DNA of 64,000 nt from Aporhodopirellula rubra (GTDB lineage: Bacteria; Planctomycetota; Planctomycetia; Pirellulales; Pirellulaceae): assembly GCF_014192335.1 (NCBI RefSeq), contig NZ_JACHXU010000034.1, positions 1 through 64,000 on the forward strand. The letters run 5' to 3'. Numbering within the stretch: position 1 is the stretch's first letter; every line of letters starts with the position of its first letter. Shown one piece after another: positions 53,102-63,102 of this stretch. The notes under the pieces are model-generated. The model made no database searches. It had not been told where the DNA came from and saw only the letters and a program-made list of their open reading frames with translations. The position numbers and the translations under genes were made by a program.

Positions 53102-56100
53102 ATGCAATATGTCGAACTTCACTGCCGCAGCAATTTCTCTTTTCTTGAAGCCGCATCGCACCCAGATGAGTTGGTGCAGCGAGCTGCGGAGTTGGGGTAT
53201 TCCGGAATCGCAATCACGGACCGTGAGTCGATCGCGGGTGTCGTGCGGGGACATGCACCGGCCAAAGAAGCCGGTTTGCAGTATATCGTTGGAACCGAGG
53301 TGCACCCGGTCGATGCGCCGCCGATGGTTTTGTGGCCGACGGATCGGGCGGCGTATGGACGAATGTGCCGGTTGTTGTCGACGGGGCGAATGCGATGTGA
53401 GAAAGGCCGGTGCGAGCTGACTTTCGATGACATTTCGCAATTTTCGGAAGGGATCTTGGCAGGGGCGATTGTGGATTCGGGGCTCGACCAGATGCCTTCT
53501 GCTTTGTCGTCTCGGCCTCCAGGCCACACACGTGGGGGCGGGGTGATCAACCAAACCCGTGCGTTTCTGAGAGGACCGTTTCGCGAAGTTTTCGATGGTC
53601 GCAATTACGTGCTCGCGTCGTTTCATCGTGGCGTCGACGATTGTGGCAAGGCGGCGTGGCTGCGTGACCTTTCGCTCGCGTGCGATGTCCCGTTGGTGGC
53701 CAGTGGCGACGTGCGGTATCACACCGCGCAACGGATGCTGTTGCATGATTGTGTGACCGCAATTGCATCGGGCAGCACGATTGACGAGATCGCCGGCGAA
53801 CGGCTCCGAAACAGCCAACATCATTTGCGTACCCTCGACGAGATCGGCGAACTGTATCGAGACGTTCCCGACGCGATCGCGAGAACCGTGGAGATCGCAT
53901 CTCGCTGCCAATTCAGTCTCGATGATCTCCGCTACGAGTACCCGGTTGAAATTGCCCCTGAAGGCATGACACCAATCGAACATCTCAAACGGCTCACCTG
54001 GGAGGGGGCTCAACAGCGATGGCCTGAGGGAGTTTCGCAGCGAGTGATCGACATGCTACGGCACGAGGTCACCTTGATTGAAGAGTTGCACTACGAGGCC
54101 TATTTCCTGACGGTGTGGGACATGGTTCGTTTTGCACGTTCGCGTAACATCCTATGCCAGGGCCGCGGATCGGCAGCCAATTCAGCGGTTTGTTATTGTC
54201 TCGGCATCACAGCGGTGGATCCGACGCAAACGGATCTGTTGTTCGAGCGATTCATTAGTCGCGAGCGAAACGAAGCACCTGATATCGATGTCGATTTCGA
54301 GCACCAACGTCGCGAAGAAGTCCTTCAATACCTCTACGAAAAGTACGGCCGCGATCGAGCAGGCATGACCGCGACGGTCACGACGTATCGAGCCAAGAGT
54401 GCGATCCGCGAAGTCGGCAAGGCACTCGGCGTATCACCTGATATCATCGACGCGGTCGCCAAACTCGCTGGCAGTTTTGATCGTGATCCAGAGTTGCCTT
54501 CCCGGTGCCGTGACGCAGGAATGGACACTGGCACGCCACTAGGAAAAAGATTCCTGTTCCTTACCGAAACTCTAATCGGATTTCCCAGGCATCTGTCGCA
54601 GCATGTTGGTGGGATGGTGATGACGGCCGGGAATTTGTGCGAATTGTGCGTGACCGAGAACGCGGCAATGCCCGGTCGCAGCGTGATCCAGTGGGACAAG
54701 GACGATCTTGACGAACTCGGAATTCTCAAAGTCGATGTTCTCGCGTTGGGGATGTTATCTGCCCTGCGTCGATGTTTTGAACTGTTGCGAGAGCATCATG
54801 GACGCGAGTTGACGTTGTCGACTTTGCCTGCGGATGATCAGGCGACGTACGACATGATTTGTGCGGCCGACACGATGGGCGTTTTTCAAATCGAAAGCCG
54901 TGCTCAGATGAGCATGCTGCCACGGTTGCGACCTCGCTGTTTCTATGACCTCGTTATTGAAGTCGCGATCGTTCGTCCGGGGCCGATTCAGGGGAACATG
55001 GTTCACCCGTTTCTCGCCGCTCGCGAAAATCCCGACGCGGCCGTCTATCCCAACGACGCGGTGCGGCGGGTGCTGGAAAAAACATTGGGTGTCCCGATTT
55101 TCCAGGAACAGGCGATGCGTCTAGCCGTTGTCGCGGCAGGATTCACACCCGGCGAGGCGGATCAATTGCGACGGGCGATGGCGGCGTGGCGGAGGCCGGG
55201 AGTGATTGACAAGTTCCGAGTCAAGTTGCTCGAGGGGATGCGAGCGAACGGTCTCAATGATGAATTCGCCGAACAGGTGTTTCACCAAATACGTGGCTTC
55301 GGTGAGTATGGCTTTCCCGAATCACATGCGGCTAGCTTCGCGTTGTTGGTTTACGCGTCCTGTTATGTGAAATGTCATTATCCAGCGGCCTTTTGCGCTG
55401 CGATTCTGGACAGCCAGCCGATGGGCTTCTATGCGCCGGCGCAATTAATCGGTGATGCAAAGAAACATGGGGTGCGAGTTCTCGGTGTGGACGTGAATCA
55501 CAGCAATGTGAAAACACGATTGGTTGAGGACCCGAATCGTCCGGGACCTGCGATCCGGTTAGGCCTGCAAATGATTCGCGGGCTGCCTTCGGCGACGGCC
55601 GAGCGGATTTGTCAGGTTCGGGAGGCTGGAGGTGCATTTCGCGATTTGAATGATTTGACGCGACGTGCGGAATTGACACGTTCGTTCATCGCGACGCTGG
55701 CGGACGCAGATGCGTTGGCGTCGATCGCGAATGATCGCCGGGCGGCGGTATGGCAGTCTCTCGCGACGGATGAAGCGTCCACGTCAATGCCGTTGTTGCA
55801 AATGCTCGAACCGGACAACAGCGTTCCCGACGAACTCGTTGCGATGTCGCCGATGGAGGAGGTTCATCGAGACTACCAGACAACGGGACTGAGCCTAAAA
55901 GCACATCCGGTTTCGTTTATTCGCAGGCAACTCAATGAACTTCGGTGTCGCGCCGCGAGTGATTTGCCGGCGATCCGAGATGGTCAACATGTTCGTGTGG
56001 CTGGCATCGTTTTGATGCGTCAACGGCCGGCGACCGCCAAAGGAATCACCTTTGTGACCATTGAAGACGAAACAGGTGCGATGAATTTGGTAATGTTTGC

Positions 56101-56266
56101 TGCTGTATGGAAACGCTTTTTTAAGATCGCTCGTGCTAGCAACGCATGGATCGTCGACGGCAAACTGGAGAATCGAAAAGGAGTGATTCACGTTATCGTT
56201 GGTCGCGTCGAAGACCTCACCGAAATGATGCAAGACCTGCCGACCAAGACTCGAGATTTTCGATAG
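53102..56266 (+). CDS. dnaE2: Error-prone DNA polymerase III alpha subunit (DnaE2/ImuC)
   Basis: 1054 residues. N-terminal PHP domain (YVELHCRSNFSFLEAASHP; GIAITDRES), polymerase core with RGSAANSAVCYCLGIT, NEAPDIDVDF (the catalytic Asp pair), SIRPG-like IVRPGPIQGNMVHPF and FQEQAMR, then a C-terminal OB fold (VRVAGIVLMRQRPATAKGITFVTIEDE) that ends as in the DnaE2 group. The length matches DnaE2 rather than replicative DnaE. It performs damage-induced mutagenic synthesis, normally with ImuA and ImuB, but neither gene is next to it. The dioxygenase gene follows eight bases downstream. Confidence 0.95.
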   Translation: MQYVELHCRSNFSFLEAASHPDELVQRAAELGYSGIAITDRESIAGVVRGHAPAKEAGLQYIVGTEVHPVDAPPMVLWPTDRAAYGRMCRLLSTGRMRCEKGRCELTFDDISQFSEGILAGAIVDSGLDQMPSALSSRPPGHTRGGGVINQTRAFLRGPFREVFDGRNYVLASFHRGVDDCGKAAWLRDLSLACDVPLVASGDVRYHTAQRMLLHDCVTAIASGSTIDEIAGERLRNSQHHLRTLDEIGELYRDVPDAIARTVEIASRCQFSLDDLRYEYPVEIAPEGMTPIEHLKRLTWEGAQQRWPEGVSQRVIDMLRHEVTLIEELHYEAYFLTVWDMVRFARSRNILCQGRGSAANSAVCYCLGITAVDPTQTDLLFERFISRERNEAPDIDVDFEHQRREEVLQYLYEKYGRDRAGMTATVTTYRAKSAIREVGKALGVSPDIIDAVAKLAGSFDRDPELPSRCRDAGMDTGTPLGKRFLFLTETLIGFPRHLSQHVGGMVMTAGNLCELCVTENAAMPGRSVIQWDKDDLDELGILKVDVLALGMLSALRRCFELLREHHGRELTLSTLPADDQATYDMICAADTMGVFQIESRAQMSMLPRLRPRCFYDLVIEVAIVRPGPIQGNMVHPFLAARENPDAAVYPNDAVRRVLEKTLGVPIFQEQAMRLAVVAAGFTPGEADQLRRAMAAWRRPGVIDKFRVKLLEGMRANGLNDEFAEQVFHQIRGFGEYGFPESHAASFALLVYASCYVKCHYPAAFCAAILDSQPMGFYAPAQLIGDAKKHGVRVLGVDVNHSNVKTRLVEDPNRPGPAIRLGLQMIRGLPSATAERICQVREAGGAFRDLNDLTRRAELTRSFIATLADADALASIANDRRAAVWQSLATDEASTSMPLLQMLEPDNSVPDELVAMSPMEEVHRDYQTTGLSLKAHPVSFIRRQLNELRCRAASDLPAIRDGQHVRVAGIVLMRQRPATAKGITFVTIEDETGAMNLVMFAAVWKRFFKIARASNAWIVDGKLENRKGVIHVIVGRVEDLTEMMQDLPTKTRDFR

Positions 56267-56274
56267 GGAAATCC

Positions 56275-57033
56275 ATGAAGTTGATTGAACGTTATGGCTA
56301 CCGAATCCTTCGTGATGTCATCACTGAAAACGATTGTGAAATGATCGGCAGCGACATCGCATCCATTCTGCAGGCCAACGCGACGGACCGGATCGAGAAT
56401 CGCGAGGGTGGCGTCGTGGGCGGACGAAACTTGATCGAGCACGAATCGTTGTGGAAACGTTGGATAGCAGATCGACGCATCACTCAAATGATTCGCGAGT
56501 ACGTAGGAACGAACGCGTGTGTCGTACGTGTTCTTTTTTTCGACAAACCTCCCGGGCAAGGTTGGGCGTTGGCGCTGCACCGCGACCGGACGATTGCGGT
56601 GCGAGAGCATCACAATCCGCCTGCTCCGTTTTCCAAACCGACTCGAAAAGCCGGAGTGTCGCATGTCGAGGCGACCGATGAAGTGTTGACACGAATGCTG
56701 ACGCTGCGTCTGCACTTGGATCCGATGAAGGCGGATAACGGGGCCTTGTTCGTGGTGCCACGATCACATCTGACCGCCTCGATCGCGGACGAGGACTTGG
56801 CGAGGCAACTCGCGGAGGAACCGGTTATTCCTGAAGAACCCCAGACGATTTTTTGCCGGGCGGGTGATGTTTTCGCGATGCGCCCGCTGCTGAGCCATGG
56901 GTCGCATGCGACAGATCCGCACACACAGCTTCGCCGGAGGGTTTTGCACCTGGAAATCGCCCCCGAGGACGTCCTCCCTGCCCCGTATCGGTGGCACTCG
57001 GCAAAGTCGCTGAATCTCGACGAGGGTCGTTAG
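56275..57033 (+). CDS. Phytanoyl-CoA dioxygenase (PhyH) family protein
   Basis: 252 residues from the ATG at 56275, eight bases after the dnaE2 stop, with AGGGA as ribosome binding site; translation is probably coupled to dnaE2. Fe(II)/2-oxoglutarate dioxygenase motifs: LHRDRTI gives the HxD pair, LLSHGSHATD the distal His, and HTQLRRRVLHLE the Arg for 2-oxoglutarate. The substrate is unknown. The location after a mutagenic polymerase raises the possibility of an oxidative damage-repair role, but PhyH enzymes are varied and this is speculative. Confidence 0.85.
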   Translation: MKLIERYGYRILRDVITENDCEMIGSDIASILQANATDRIENREGGVVGGRNLIEHESLWKRWIADRRITQMIREYVGTNACVVRVLFFDKPPGQGWALALHRDRTIAVREHHNPPAPFSKPTRKAGVSHVEATDEVLTRMLTLRLHLDPMKADNGALFVVPRSHLTASIADEDLARQLAEEPVIPEEPQTIFCRAGDVFAMRPLLSHGSHATDPHTQLRRRVLHLEIAPEDVLPAPYRWHSAKSLNLDEGR

Positions 57034-57321
57034 ACGCGGCGGACCACCCTTATATTTCGCCTAAACCGCGGAGAAGTCAGTGTGTTTGCGAATCGGAATC
57101 TTCGGTTCTATCAGGTGAAAAGCACCCTGTCGGCGCCGTGTCACCGACCGTCGGCAACCACGTTTGCGGGAATTGAAAATGTCGGCGGACGTCGGTTTGA
57201 GCGAAAAACGTTGTCGAGCGAACCGGTTTGAGAGAATCGCCGTACAGGTCCGGGTATCATGGGTATGACGTTCCTACCGCAGTTTCCGATTTTGTCCCGC
57301 CGCTGAAAGGTTGACTTGCCG

Positions 57322-58572
57322 ATGCAAGAAGATTTACTCGGCTATTTGCTCGGAGCTCTCGAGCCTGACGAGATGCGTCGGGTCGAGCAGTGGTTGCGAG
57401 AGGACGCTGACGCACGGCGTGAGTTGGCGGAATTGGAACGTTTGCTCGAACGGCTTGAAGAGGCCGATGAACCCGACGAGATGCCTCCGAGCGATCTCGT
57501 ATCGCGAACGTTGTCGAACCTTCCTCCGTTGCCATTGCCTGTATCGGGTGACTCGTCGGATCAGATGGATGACGATGAAATGGATGACACCGTCCGGTGG
57601 CAGACGGTTGATGACGCACAGGTAGACGCATCTTCGTTCGGTGAAACGGAGTCCGTCTACGGAGATCTTTCGCTGAGTACGACCAGCGAGGGCGGCGGCG
57701 AGTCGACGTGGAGCCTGCGAGATTGGGGCGCGTCGATCACCGCGGCAGCGATTTTGGTCGCGATCTCGATTCCGCCTTTGCTCGAAGGGCGATTCGCCGC
57801 ACGAAAGGCGGCCTGCCAGGATCACTTGCGAGAACTCGGCGTCGCGATGACATCGTTCGCCAACCGCAACGCACAATCGCGTTTGCCATCGGTTGCCCCG
57901 GATGGGTATCAGGCGTTTGCGGGTGTCTACGCGCCGCGTCTCAACGAAGCCGGTTTGCTCGACGACCCTGAAATAACGTTGTGTCCTTCAATCGATCGCG
58001 ACGAGTTGTTGGCTACCAGTTGGACGCCCCAGTCGGAGATGCAGCGATCGCAGAGCCAGGATGGATCGCCCATGTTGGTGACGTTGCGAATGCTCGATGA
58101 GGTTGGACGTGATTTGTCGCTCGCCAGCGAGGAGGCGCTTCGAGACGCCGGCGCGACCGAACGAATGATGCTAGCACTTGAGCGTTTGCGTTGGTTTCAA
58201 ATGACGGCCGGTGGTCATTACGCTTACACCCTGGGTGTGCGCGACGGTGATCATTTCACTTCGCCACGGTTTCAAGGCCGTTCCCAGTTTGCCGTGATGA
58301 GTGACGCGGCGATCACTCGCGTCAACGTTCCCAGCACCGGTAACGCGGACCATCCGGCGTATCGAATGACTCTGATGAGTCATGGTGGTCGTGGCATCAA
58401 CGTTCTATACGAAGACGGCCACGTCGGATTCCTGCCGAGCGAGTCTCTCGACCGGATCCCTGATAACCCCTTGATCAATCACGACGGATTGATCGAAGCG
58501 GGAGTCACGATCGATGACGCAACGTTGGCGCCGAGTTGGCAGCCTCCGTTCATCCGAGCCAGCCAACGCTGA
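57322..58572 (+). CDS. Membrane-anchored protein with anti-sigma-like N-terminus and a C-terminal H/DG motif
   Basis: About 416 residues from the ATG at 57322. The N-terminal LLGYLLGALEPDEMRRVEQWL (about 4-25) resembles the helical start of anti-sigma/zinc-finger-like proteins but lacks the Cys/His zinc site. A single membrane helix lies at about 135-155 (ASITAAAILVAISIPPLL). The C-terminal part ends with SHGGRGINVLYEDGHVGFLP, like the H-x9-10-DG end of DUF1559 proteins that are abundant in planctomycetes. A ribosome binding site AAAGG precedes the start. It may be a regulator anchored in the membrane; function unknown. Confidence 0.65.
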   Translation: MQEDLLGYLLGALEPDEMRRVEQWLREDADARRELAELERLLERLEEADEPDEMPPSDLVSRTLSNLPPLPLPVSGDSSDQMDDDEMDDTVRWQTVDDAQVDASSFGETESVYGDLSLSTTSEGGGESTWSLRDWGASITAAAILVAISIPPLLEGRFAARKAACQDHLRELGVAMTSFANRNAQSRLPSVAPDGYQAFAGVYAPRLNEAGLLDDPEITLCPSIDRDELLATSWTPQSEMQRSQSQDGSPMLVTLRMLDEVGRDLSLASEEALRDAGATERMMLALERLRWFQMTAGGHYAYTLGVRDGDHFTSPRFQGRSQFAVMSDAAITRVNVPSTGNADHPAYRMTLMSHGGRGINVLYEDGHVGFLPSESLDRIPDNPLINHDGLIEAGVTIDDATLAPSWQPPFIRASQR

Positions 58573-58577
58573 ACCTG

Positions 58578-61358
58578 TTACCGGTTTGCGGTCACAACCT
58601 GACGCGGCGACTTGCGTGTCGCCACGGAGGTTGTTTGGCTCGGGCCTGCTTGCCGGAGTGCATCGAGCACCGTTTTCTGCGACACGAGGTCACGCAACAG
58701 GATCGGTTGTTGTGGACTTTGTCCTGGGTAGATCGCCAGCAGCGGAATTGACTTGCTCTGCAATTCTTCCAGTTTCGCTTTGATCGCCGGGTTGCGATCC
58801 GTCCAGTCGGCGTACATTGCGACGGCGTTGAGTTCTTTGACCAATTCAGCGGTTGGTTTGGTATCGATGGCGACTTTCAAGTTGACCAGGCAGTTGACGC
58901 ACCATTTCGCCGAGAAGTCGACCAGTACGGTTTTGCCTTCGGCCTGCAGTTCCTGCAAGCGAACTTCGTTGTAGGGTTCCCACGCGATCAATTCTTGCTC
59001 TGCTTTTTGGTCTTCGGTCATTGGGCCGAGGAATTGGAACGCGAGTACCGAGATCGCGACCGCTGCGGCGATGCCGGACGTCCAGGCGAGCGCTCGTTTT
59101 TGCAGCGTTTGCCATGACGGAACCTTCCCGATGATCCAGCAACCGAACCACACCCCGATCAGAGTGATGAACACCCACAGTTTGTCTTCGTCATTGAACG
59201 AATAGAAGAAGAAGGCGACCGTCGCGAGGAACAGGAACGCCAAGAACTCCTTGAATGTTTCCATCCATGGTCCTGGTTTAGGAAGCCATGACATCAAACG
59301 AGGCCAAATGCCCATGATGATGTAAGGAATCGCCATGCCGATCCCCACGACCAAGATCACGAGTGTTGACTGCAGGGGCGGGAGTCTGCCTCCGATCAGA
59401 GCAAAGATGCCGCCCAGGAACGGTCCGCTGCACGGGGTCGACAGCACGGTTGCGAACATGCCTTTGAAGAACGCACCGGTGTATCCTTCACGTTGTTGCA
59501 GGTCTTGAGCGCTTTTGCTCGACGCCATGCCCGGAGCTGGCAATTCCCAAAATCCGAAATAGCTCAGGGCCATCGCGAACATCAGCACGATCAGTCCGAT
59601 GCGAACTTCAAAGTGGGTGAAGATTTCTCCCCACGCCATCGAGAACACCACCATCAACACCGCGAGCACGACGTAAATCGCCATGATGCCGGCGGAGTAC
59701 GAGAAGTTCAAAAGGAACGCTCGCTTCCGATCTGATCCAGCTTGTTGGACGAAGCTCATCACCTTCAAACCCACAACCGGCAACACGCACGGCATGAAGT
59801 TCAGGATGATACCGCCGATGAACGCGAGGCTGAGAATGACGGGGAGGGCCGTTGCGGTTTCCGTCTCTTCCTCGATGTCTTCGGAGACGACGCCCAACGT
59901 CTTTGCGTCTGTTTCAGCGTCCGATCCAGTGGCCGATTTCAAGCCGCTGTTGGTGGAATCTGCGGCCAAGGCAGCGGGGCTTTGTGCCGATGATGATCCA
60001 GATTCAGGACTACTTTCAGGTGCCGTTTCGGCCGGTTGCGGAGCGAGTGCACTGGTCGTCACCGGCGTGATTTTGTCGATCCAGTCCGCGTCTGCCGCGA
60101 GCGTTTTGATCTCTTTCGCTTTCGCCGTCTTTAGGGTGATCGGGGTTGCCGCAGCGGCAGTTGCGTCATCGGCGGTTTCGGGAGCGACTACATTCACGAC
60201 GGCTTCGAAACGCAGTGCCATCGGCAACAAACAGTTCTGCGCCGTGCAAGCTTGGTAAGCAATACCGCCTCGGATCGTCTTCTTGCCGGGTTTGGCGTCG
60301 GCGGGAATTTCAAACGGCATGACCCATTTGACATCGCCATGGTGATATTCATTCACCAAACCGGGGATGGGTTCTTCTTTAATGATTTCGGAGTCGGTCT
60401 TTGGTGCGGCGATTCGCAGTCCCGATTTTTCCGTGATCGCAAAGTTCGTCGACATCGGCTTGTCGCCGGCGACGCCTGGGTAGATGTGGTATTCGCTGTC
60501 AGGAATGGCAACAAAGACAAGTTTTCCTTGGGCACCCGGTTCGATCGAAGGTGTTGTCACGTAGGCACGCCAAGAGATCGCATAGTCATCGTCTTGGAAC
60601 AACGGAATTTGCGATGCGTCGACGGTCGATTGGTCCGATTCGACTTGGGCGGCCAGCGTCGTCGTGCTACCGGAATTACCATTGACGGCCGCAGCGAGAC
60701 CGGGTGACGTTTTTCCTGCGAAGGTAGCTGTAAGGGTTTCGTCGAGTGGTTGGCAGGCACCACCCGAGACGCACGACAGCGCACTGATTTCGATCTCAAC
60801 CTGCTCAAGAGATTCTAGTGTCTGTCCCTTTGGGAGTTGTGCCAGCGCGAAGAACGTGACTTCGTCGTCGTGCTCTTCAATGGTGAGACCACCGAATTCT
60901 TGCGACACGCTCTTTTTGGGTTCCCGGTCGCTCTTCCAATCGCCTACCAATTCGATCGACTCAGGACTGGTGAGTGTGATACGGGTTGGAAGCGGGCCGC
61001 CCTTGGGTTGTGTCAGTGAATAGATGTGCCATGGCTCTTGCAGCGTCACTTTGACCTGCAGCACGACGACATCGTTACGGCCATCCATGCTGGTGAAGTT
61101 TGCGTCGACTTGGGCAGGGTCTTCTTGCCCAAAACTGTTGACGTCGGTTTGTCCGTAGCGTCCCAGCGAGAGGTTCGGAAACAGTCCGGCCGCGCCATCA
61201 TCGTCCGCGTAAACGGGGAGGCTCAACGTCGCCAAGACGGCGAAGGCGGTTAGGAGCGATGCCGCCCGACGCAGCAGGTTCCTTCGAGCAACGGGTGTCC
61301 GTGTCAGTTGACGCGGGGATCGTTTCAAGTTCGATTGAGTCATCTTCAGATTCTTCAT
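58578..61358 (-). CDS. dsbD: Thiol:disulfide interchange protein DsbD, fused with thioredoxin domain
   Basis: About 926 residues from the ATG at 61358 (an upstream TTG at 61388 is weaker). A signal peptide (LLTAFAVLATLSLPVYA) leads into two DsbD alpha-type periplasmic domains (about 60-240 and 270-400), then a Pro/Ser/Ala linker, then a membrane domain of about eight helices beginning GGIILNFMPCVLPVVGLKVM. The second membrane Cys appears in STPCSGPFLGGIF. The C-terminal thioredoxin-like domain has WCVNC (Cys820 and Cys823). It carries reducing power from cytoplasmic thioredoxin to the periplasm. It is convergent with the preceding gene, five bases apart. Confidence 0.9.
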   Translation of the reverse strand: MKNLKMTQSNLKRSPRQLTRTPVARRNLLRRAASLLTAFAVLATLSLPVYADDDGAAGLFPNLSLGRYGQTDVNSFGQEDPAQVDANFTSMDGRNDVVVLQVKVTLQEPWHIYSLTQPKGGPLPTRITLTSPESIELVGDWKSDREPKKSVSQEFGGLTIEEHDDEVTFFALAQLPKGQTLESLEQVEIEISALSCVSGGACQPLDETLTATFAGKTSPGLAAAVNGNSGSTTTLAAQVESDQSTVDASQIPLFQDDDYAISWRAYVTTPSIEPGAQGKLVFVAIPDSEYHIYPGVAGDKPMSTNFAITEKSGLRIAAPKTDSEIIKEEPIPGLVNEYHHGDVKWVMPFEIPADAKPGKKTIRGGIAYQACTAQNCLLPMALRFEAVVNVVAPETADDATAAAATPITLKTAKAKEIKTLAADADWIDKITPVTTSALAPQPAETAPESSPESGSSSAQSPAALAADSTNSGLKSATGSDAETDAKTLGVVSEDIEEETETATALPVILSLAFIGGIILNFMPCVLPVVGLKVMSFVQQAGSDRKRAFLLNFSYSAGIMAIYVVLAVLMVVFSMAWGEIFTHFEVRIGLIVLMFAMALSYFGFWELPAPGMASSKSAQDLQQREGYTGAFFKGMFATVLSTPCSGPFLGGIFALIGGRLPPLQSTLVILVVGIGMAIPYIIMGIWPRLMSWLPKPGPWMETFKEFLAFLFLATVAFFFYSFNDEDKLWVFITLIGVWFGCWIIGKVPSWQTLQKRALAWTSGIAAAVAISVLAFQFLGPMTEDQKAEQELIAWEPYNEVRLQELQAEGKTVLVDFSAKWCVNCLVNLKVAIDTKPTAELVKELNAVAMYADWTDRNPAIKAKLEELQSKSIPLLAIYPGQSPQQPILLRDLVSQKTVLDALRQAGPSQTTSVATRKSPRQVVTANR

Positions 61359-61434
61359 CGAGATCAGATTCGATAGCAAGAGGGACAAACCGTTGCGTGA
61401 TCAACGGAACAAGAGCAAAAAGTGGCCAAGAATC

Positions 61435-62691
61435 TTAACAGATTCGGCAGACGGACGCGATTAAATGAATAATCCGGCTTCGGATTCGCGAAGCCGAGAC
61501 AGGAAAGTGCCTATTTTCCGCAATTAGCCAGGTCGTCCAGTTGCCGAGACTGCCAATCGAGTTCACTTCGATCAGTGTCTTGGCAACGTCGAACTCCCAC
61601 TTTGAGAATGAACAGACGTCTCGATATCCCGCCACAGTGGCCTCGAGAGGCACGCGGTTTTGGTGGACACTTAGCCCCAGTGCCGAGTTCACGGTGGACG
61701 AAAAATCACCCGCCCATCGTGCCACGTCAGCCGCCGGGCTGTCGACATCGACGGCGTCGTAATCGAACACGCCTTGGACGGATCTGGGGCGATCGCGTTT
61801 TGGCGGCTCGAATAGAATGTGCTCCCGGTGCACATCGCGCAGCACCCATGTTGTCAAACGTCGCTCTGCAAACATCGGCTGCGCATCGTTGGCGTGTCGT
61901 TGCAGACGCTCGAGCAGTCCCGGGGTAATAACGTTCCAATACCTTCGCAGCCAAATCGATGCTTCGACCAAAGACTCCGCGAGCTGACGACAATGAAAGT
62001 CAGAGGTGGGGTCACCGAGAGTTTCGTCGGTGAGTTGAGTTGCCAACCTCGTCGCAAGTATATCGACGGAGTGGTCGTATCCCGCGAGCGACGCAACGGC
62101 CGCAGTTAGCTGATGCAATCGGTTGAGTCGGTCGGTTAGACAACGCGGCAGGCGAGAGGAAGAGGCATTCGCAACGTTCGGCGATATTAGTGTCGAGACG
62201 AGTGGTGCCTCTTGCATCGACGGCGACTCGATCAACTTGCGTTGGTGTTCTCGGTTTGCGTCTGTGTTGAGGGCGAGATGGACGCGGCCGATCGCTTCTC
62301 CACCGCGTGCGATTTCATCGTCTAATGCATCGGCGGGTAAAGGTATGCCTGTGATCCAACGTGCCAACTCCCAATGATGCCCGAAGGCTTCGATGGAGGT
62401 TCGCGAACTTTTGATGCCGGGCAAAGGAGGCGCCAATAGATCGCAGTGCTGAGACGCCGCGACAATTCGTTGTGAGATCTTCGCCATGCGTTCACGCGGC
62501 GTCGACGATGGCCACCCTTTCAACGCCCAGGACGTTGTCTCCTCCTCTCGCGTTGCGTCCACGCGGTAGACCCGTCCGCCGCTGAACCCAGGTTGCACCG
62601 GAGTGATTCGCAGATCCGGTTCCTGCGAAGGTGCGCCAACGGACGTCATCCAGTGCGAAAGAACCGTGAGGAGACCGTCGTGCGAGAACAT
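61435..62691 (-). CDS. Aminoglycoside phosphotransferase-like (APH/choline kinase family) protein
   Basis: About 418 residues from the ATG at 62691; a TTG at 62706 is the alternative. The C-lobe shows LRDVHREHILF in the catalytic loop position and VFDYDAVDVDSPAADVA in the metal-binding DFG-like position, as in APH-fold kinases. The N-lobe has YRVDATREEETTSWALKGW for nucleotide binding. Substrates in this large family include antibiotics, choline, homoserine and sugars; none can be assigned here. It is divergent from the Ser/Thr kinase. Confidence 0.72.
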   Translation of the reverse strand: MFSHDGLLTVLSHWMTSVGAPSQEPDLRITPVQPGFSGGRVYRVDATREEETTSWALKGWPSSTPRERMAKISQRIVAASQHCDLLAPPLPGIKSSRTSIEAFGHHWELARWITGIPLPADALDDEIARGGEAIGRVHLALNTDANREHQRKLIESPSMQEAPLVSTLISPNVANASSSRLPRCLTDRLNRLHQLTAAVASLAGYDHSVDILATRLATQLTDETLGDPTSDFHCRQLAESLVEASIWLRRYWNVITPGLLERLQRHANDAQPMFAERRLTTWVLRDVHREHILFEPPKRDRPRSVQGVFDYDAVDVDSPAADVARWAGDFSSTVNSALGLSVHQNRVPLEATVAGYRDVCSFSKWEFDVAKTLIEVNSIGSLGNWTTWLIAENRHFPVSASRIRSRIIHLIASVCRIC

Positions 62692-62706
62692 TTTCAAATA
62701 GGACAA

Positions 62707-63102
62707 AGGGAGCAGATCATAGAGACCAACGCATCATAGTTTTTCGAAGGCGTGCGGTGGACCCGACCGCGCGAGCCCGATAACCATCGAGATAAAACCT
62801 CGGGAGTCGCGTCCCGGAGCGACCTCCATGTCGTTGTGGTTGCGTGTCCCTGCGTGTCGCAGCTCGACAGTGAAAAAGTCCGATTTTGCCTTCCGATCCG
62901 ACGTTCACACCGACGAGCATTTGCAATTAGAATCGGAAGCGATCTGCGGTGCGAAAGCGTTTGGGACTGTTTTAGCCGAAATCCGGATTTGGGTGTTCGG
63001 TCGGGAAACTGTGTTTGGTTGCCTTGACGGCGCCCGCACCTCGTTAAACTGGATGCATCATTCTCCGTTCCCCGCGGCGTACGCTGCTGTTAGGTTTCCG
63101 CA
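62707..63102. other. Non-coding gap between two divergent kinase-fold genes
   Basis: About 396 bp with no convincing gene or structure. It must hold promoters for the APH-like gene (minus) and the Ser/Thr kinase (plus). Confidence 0.45.
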
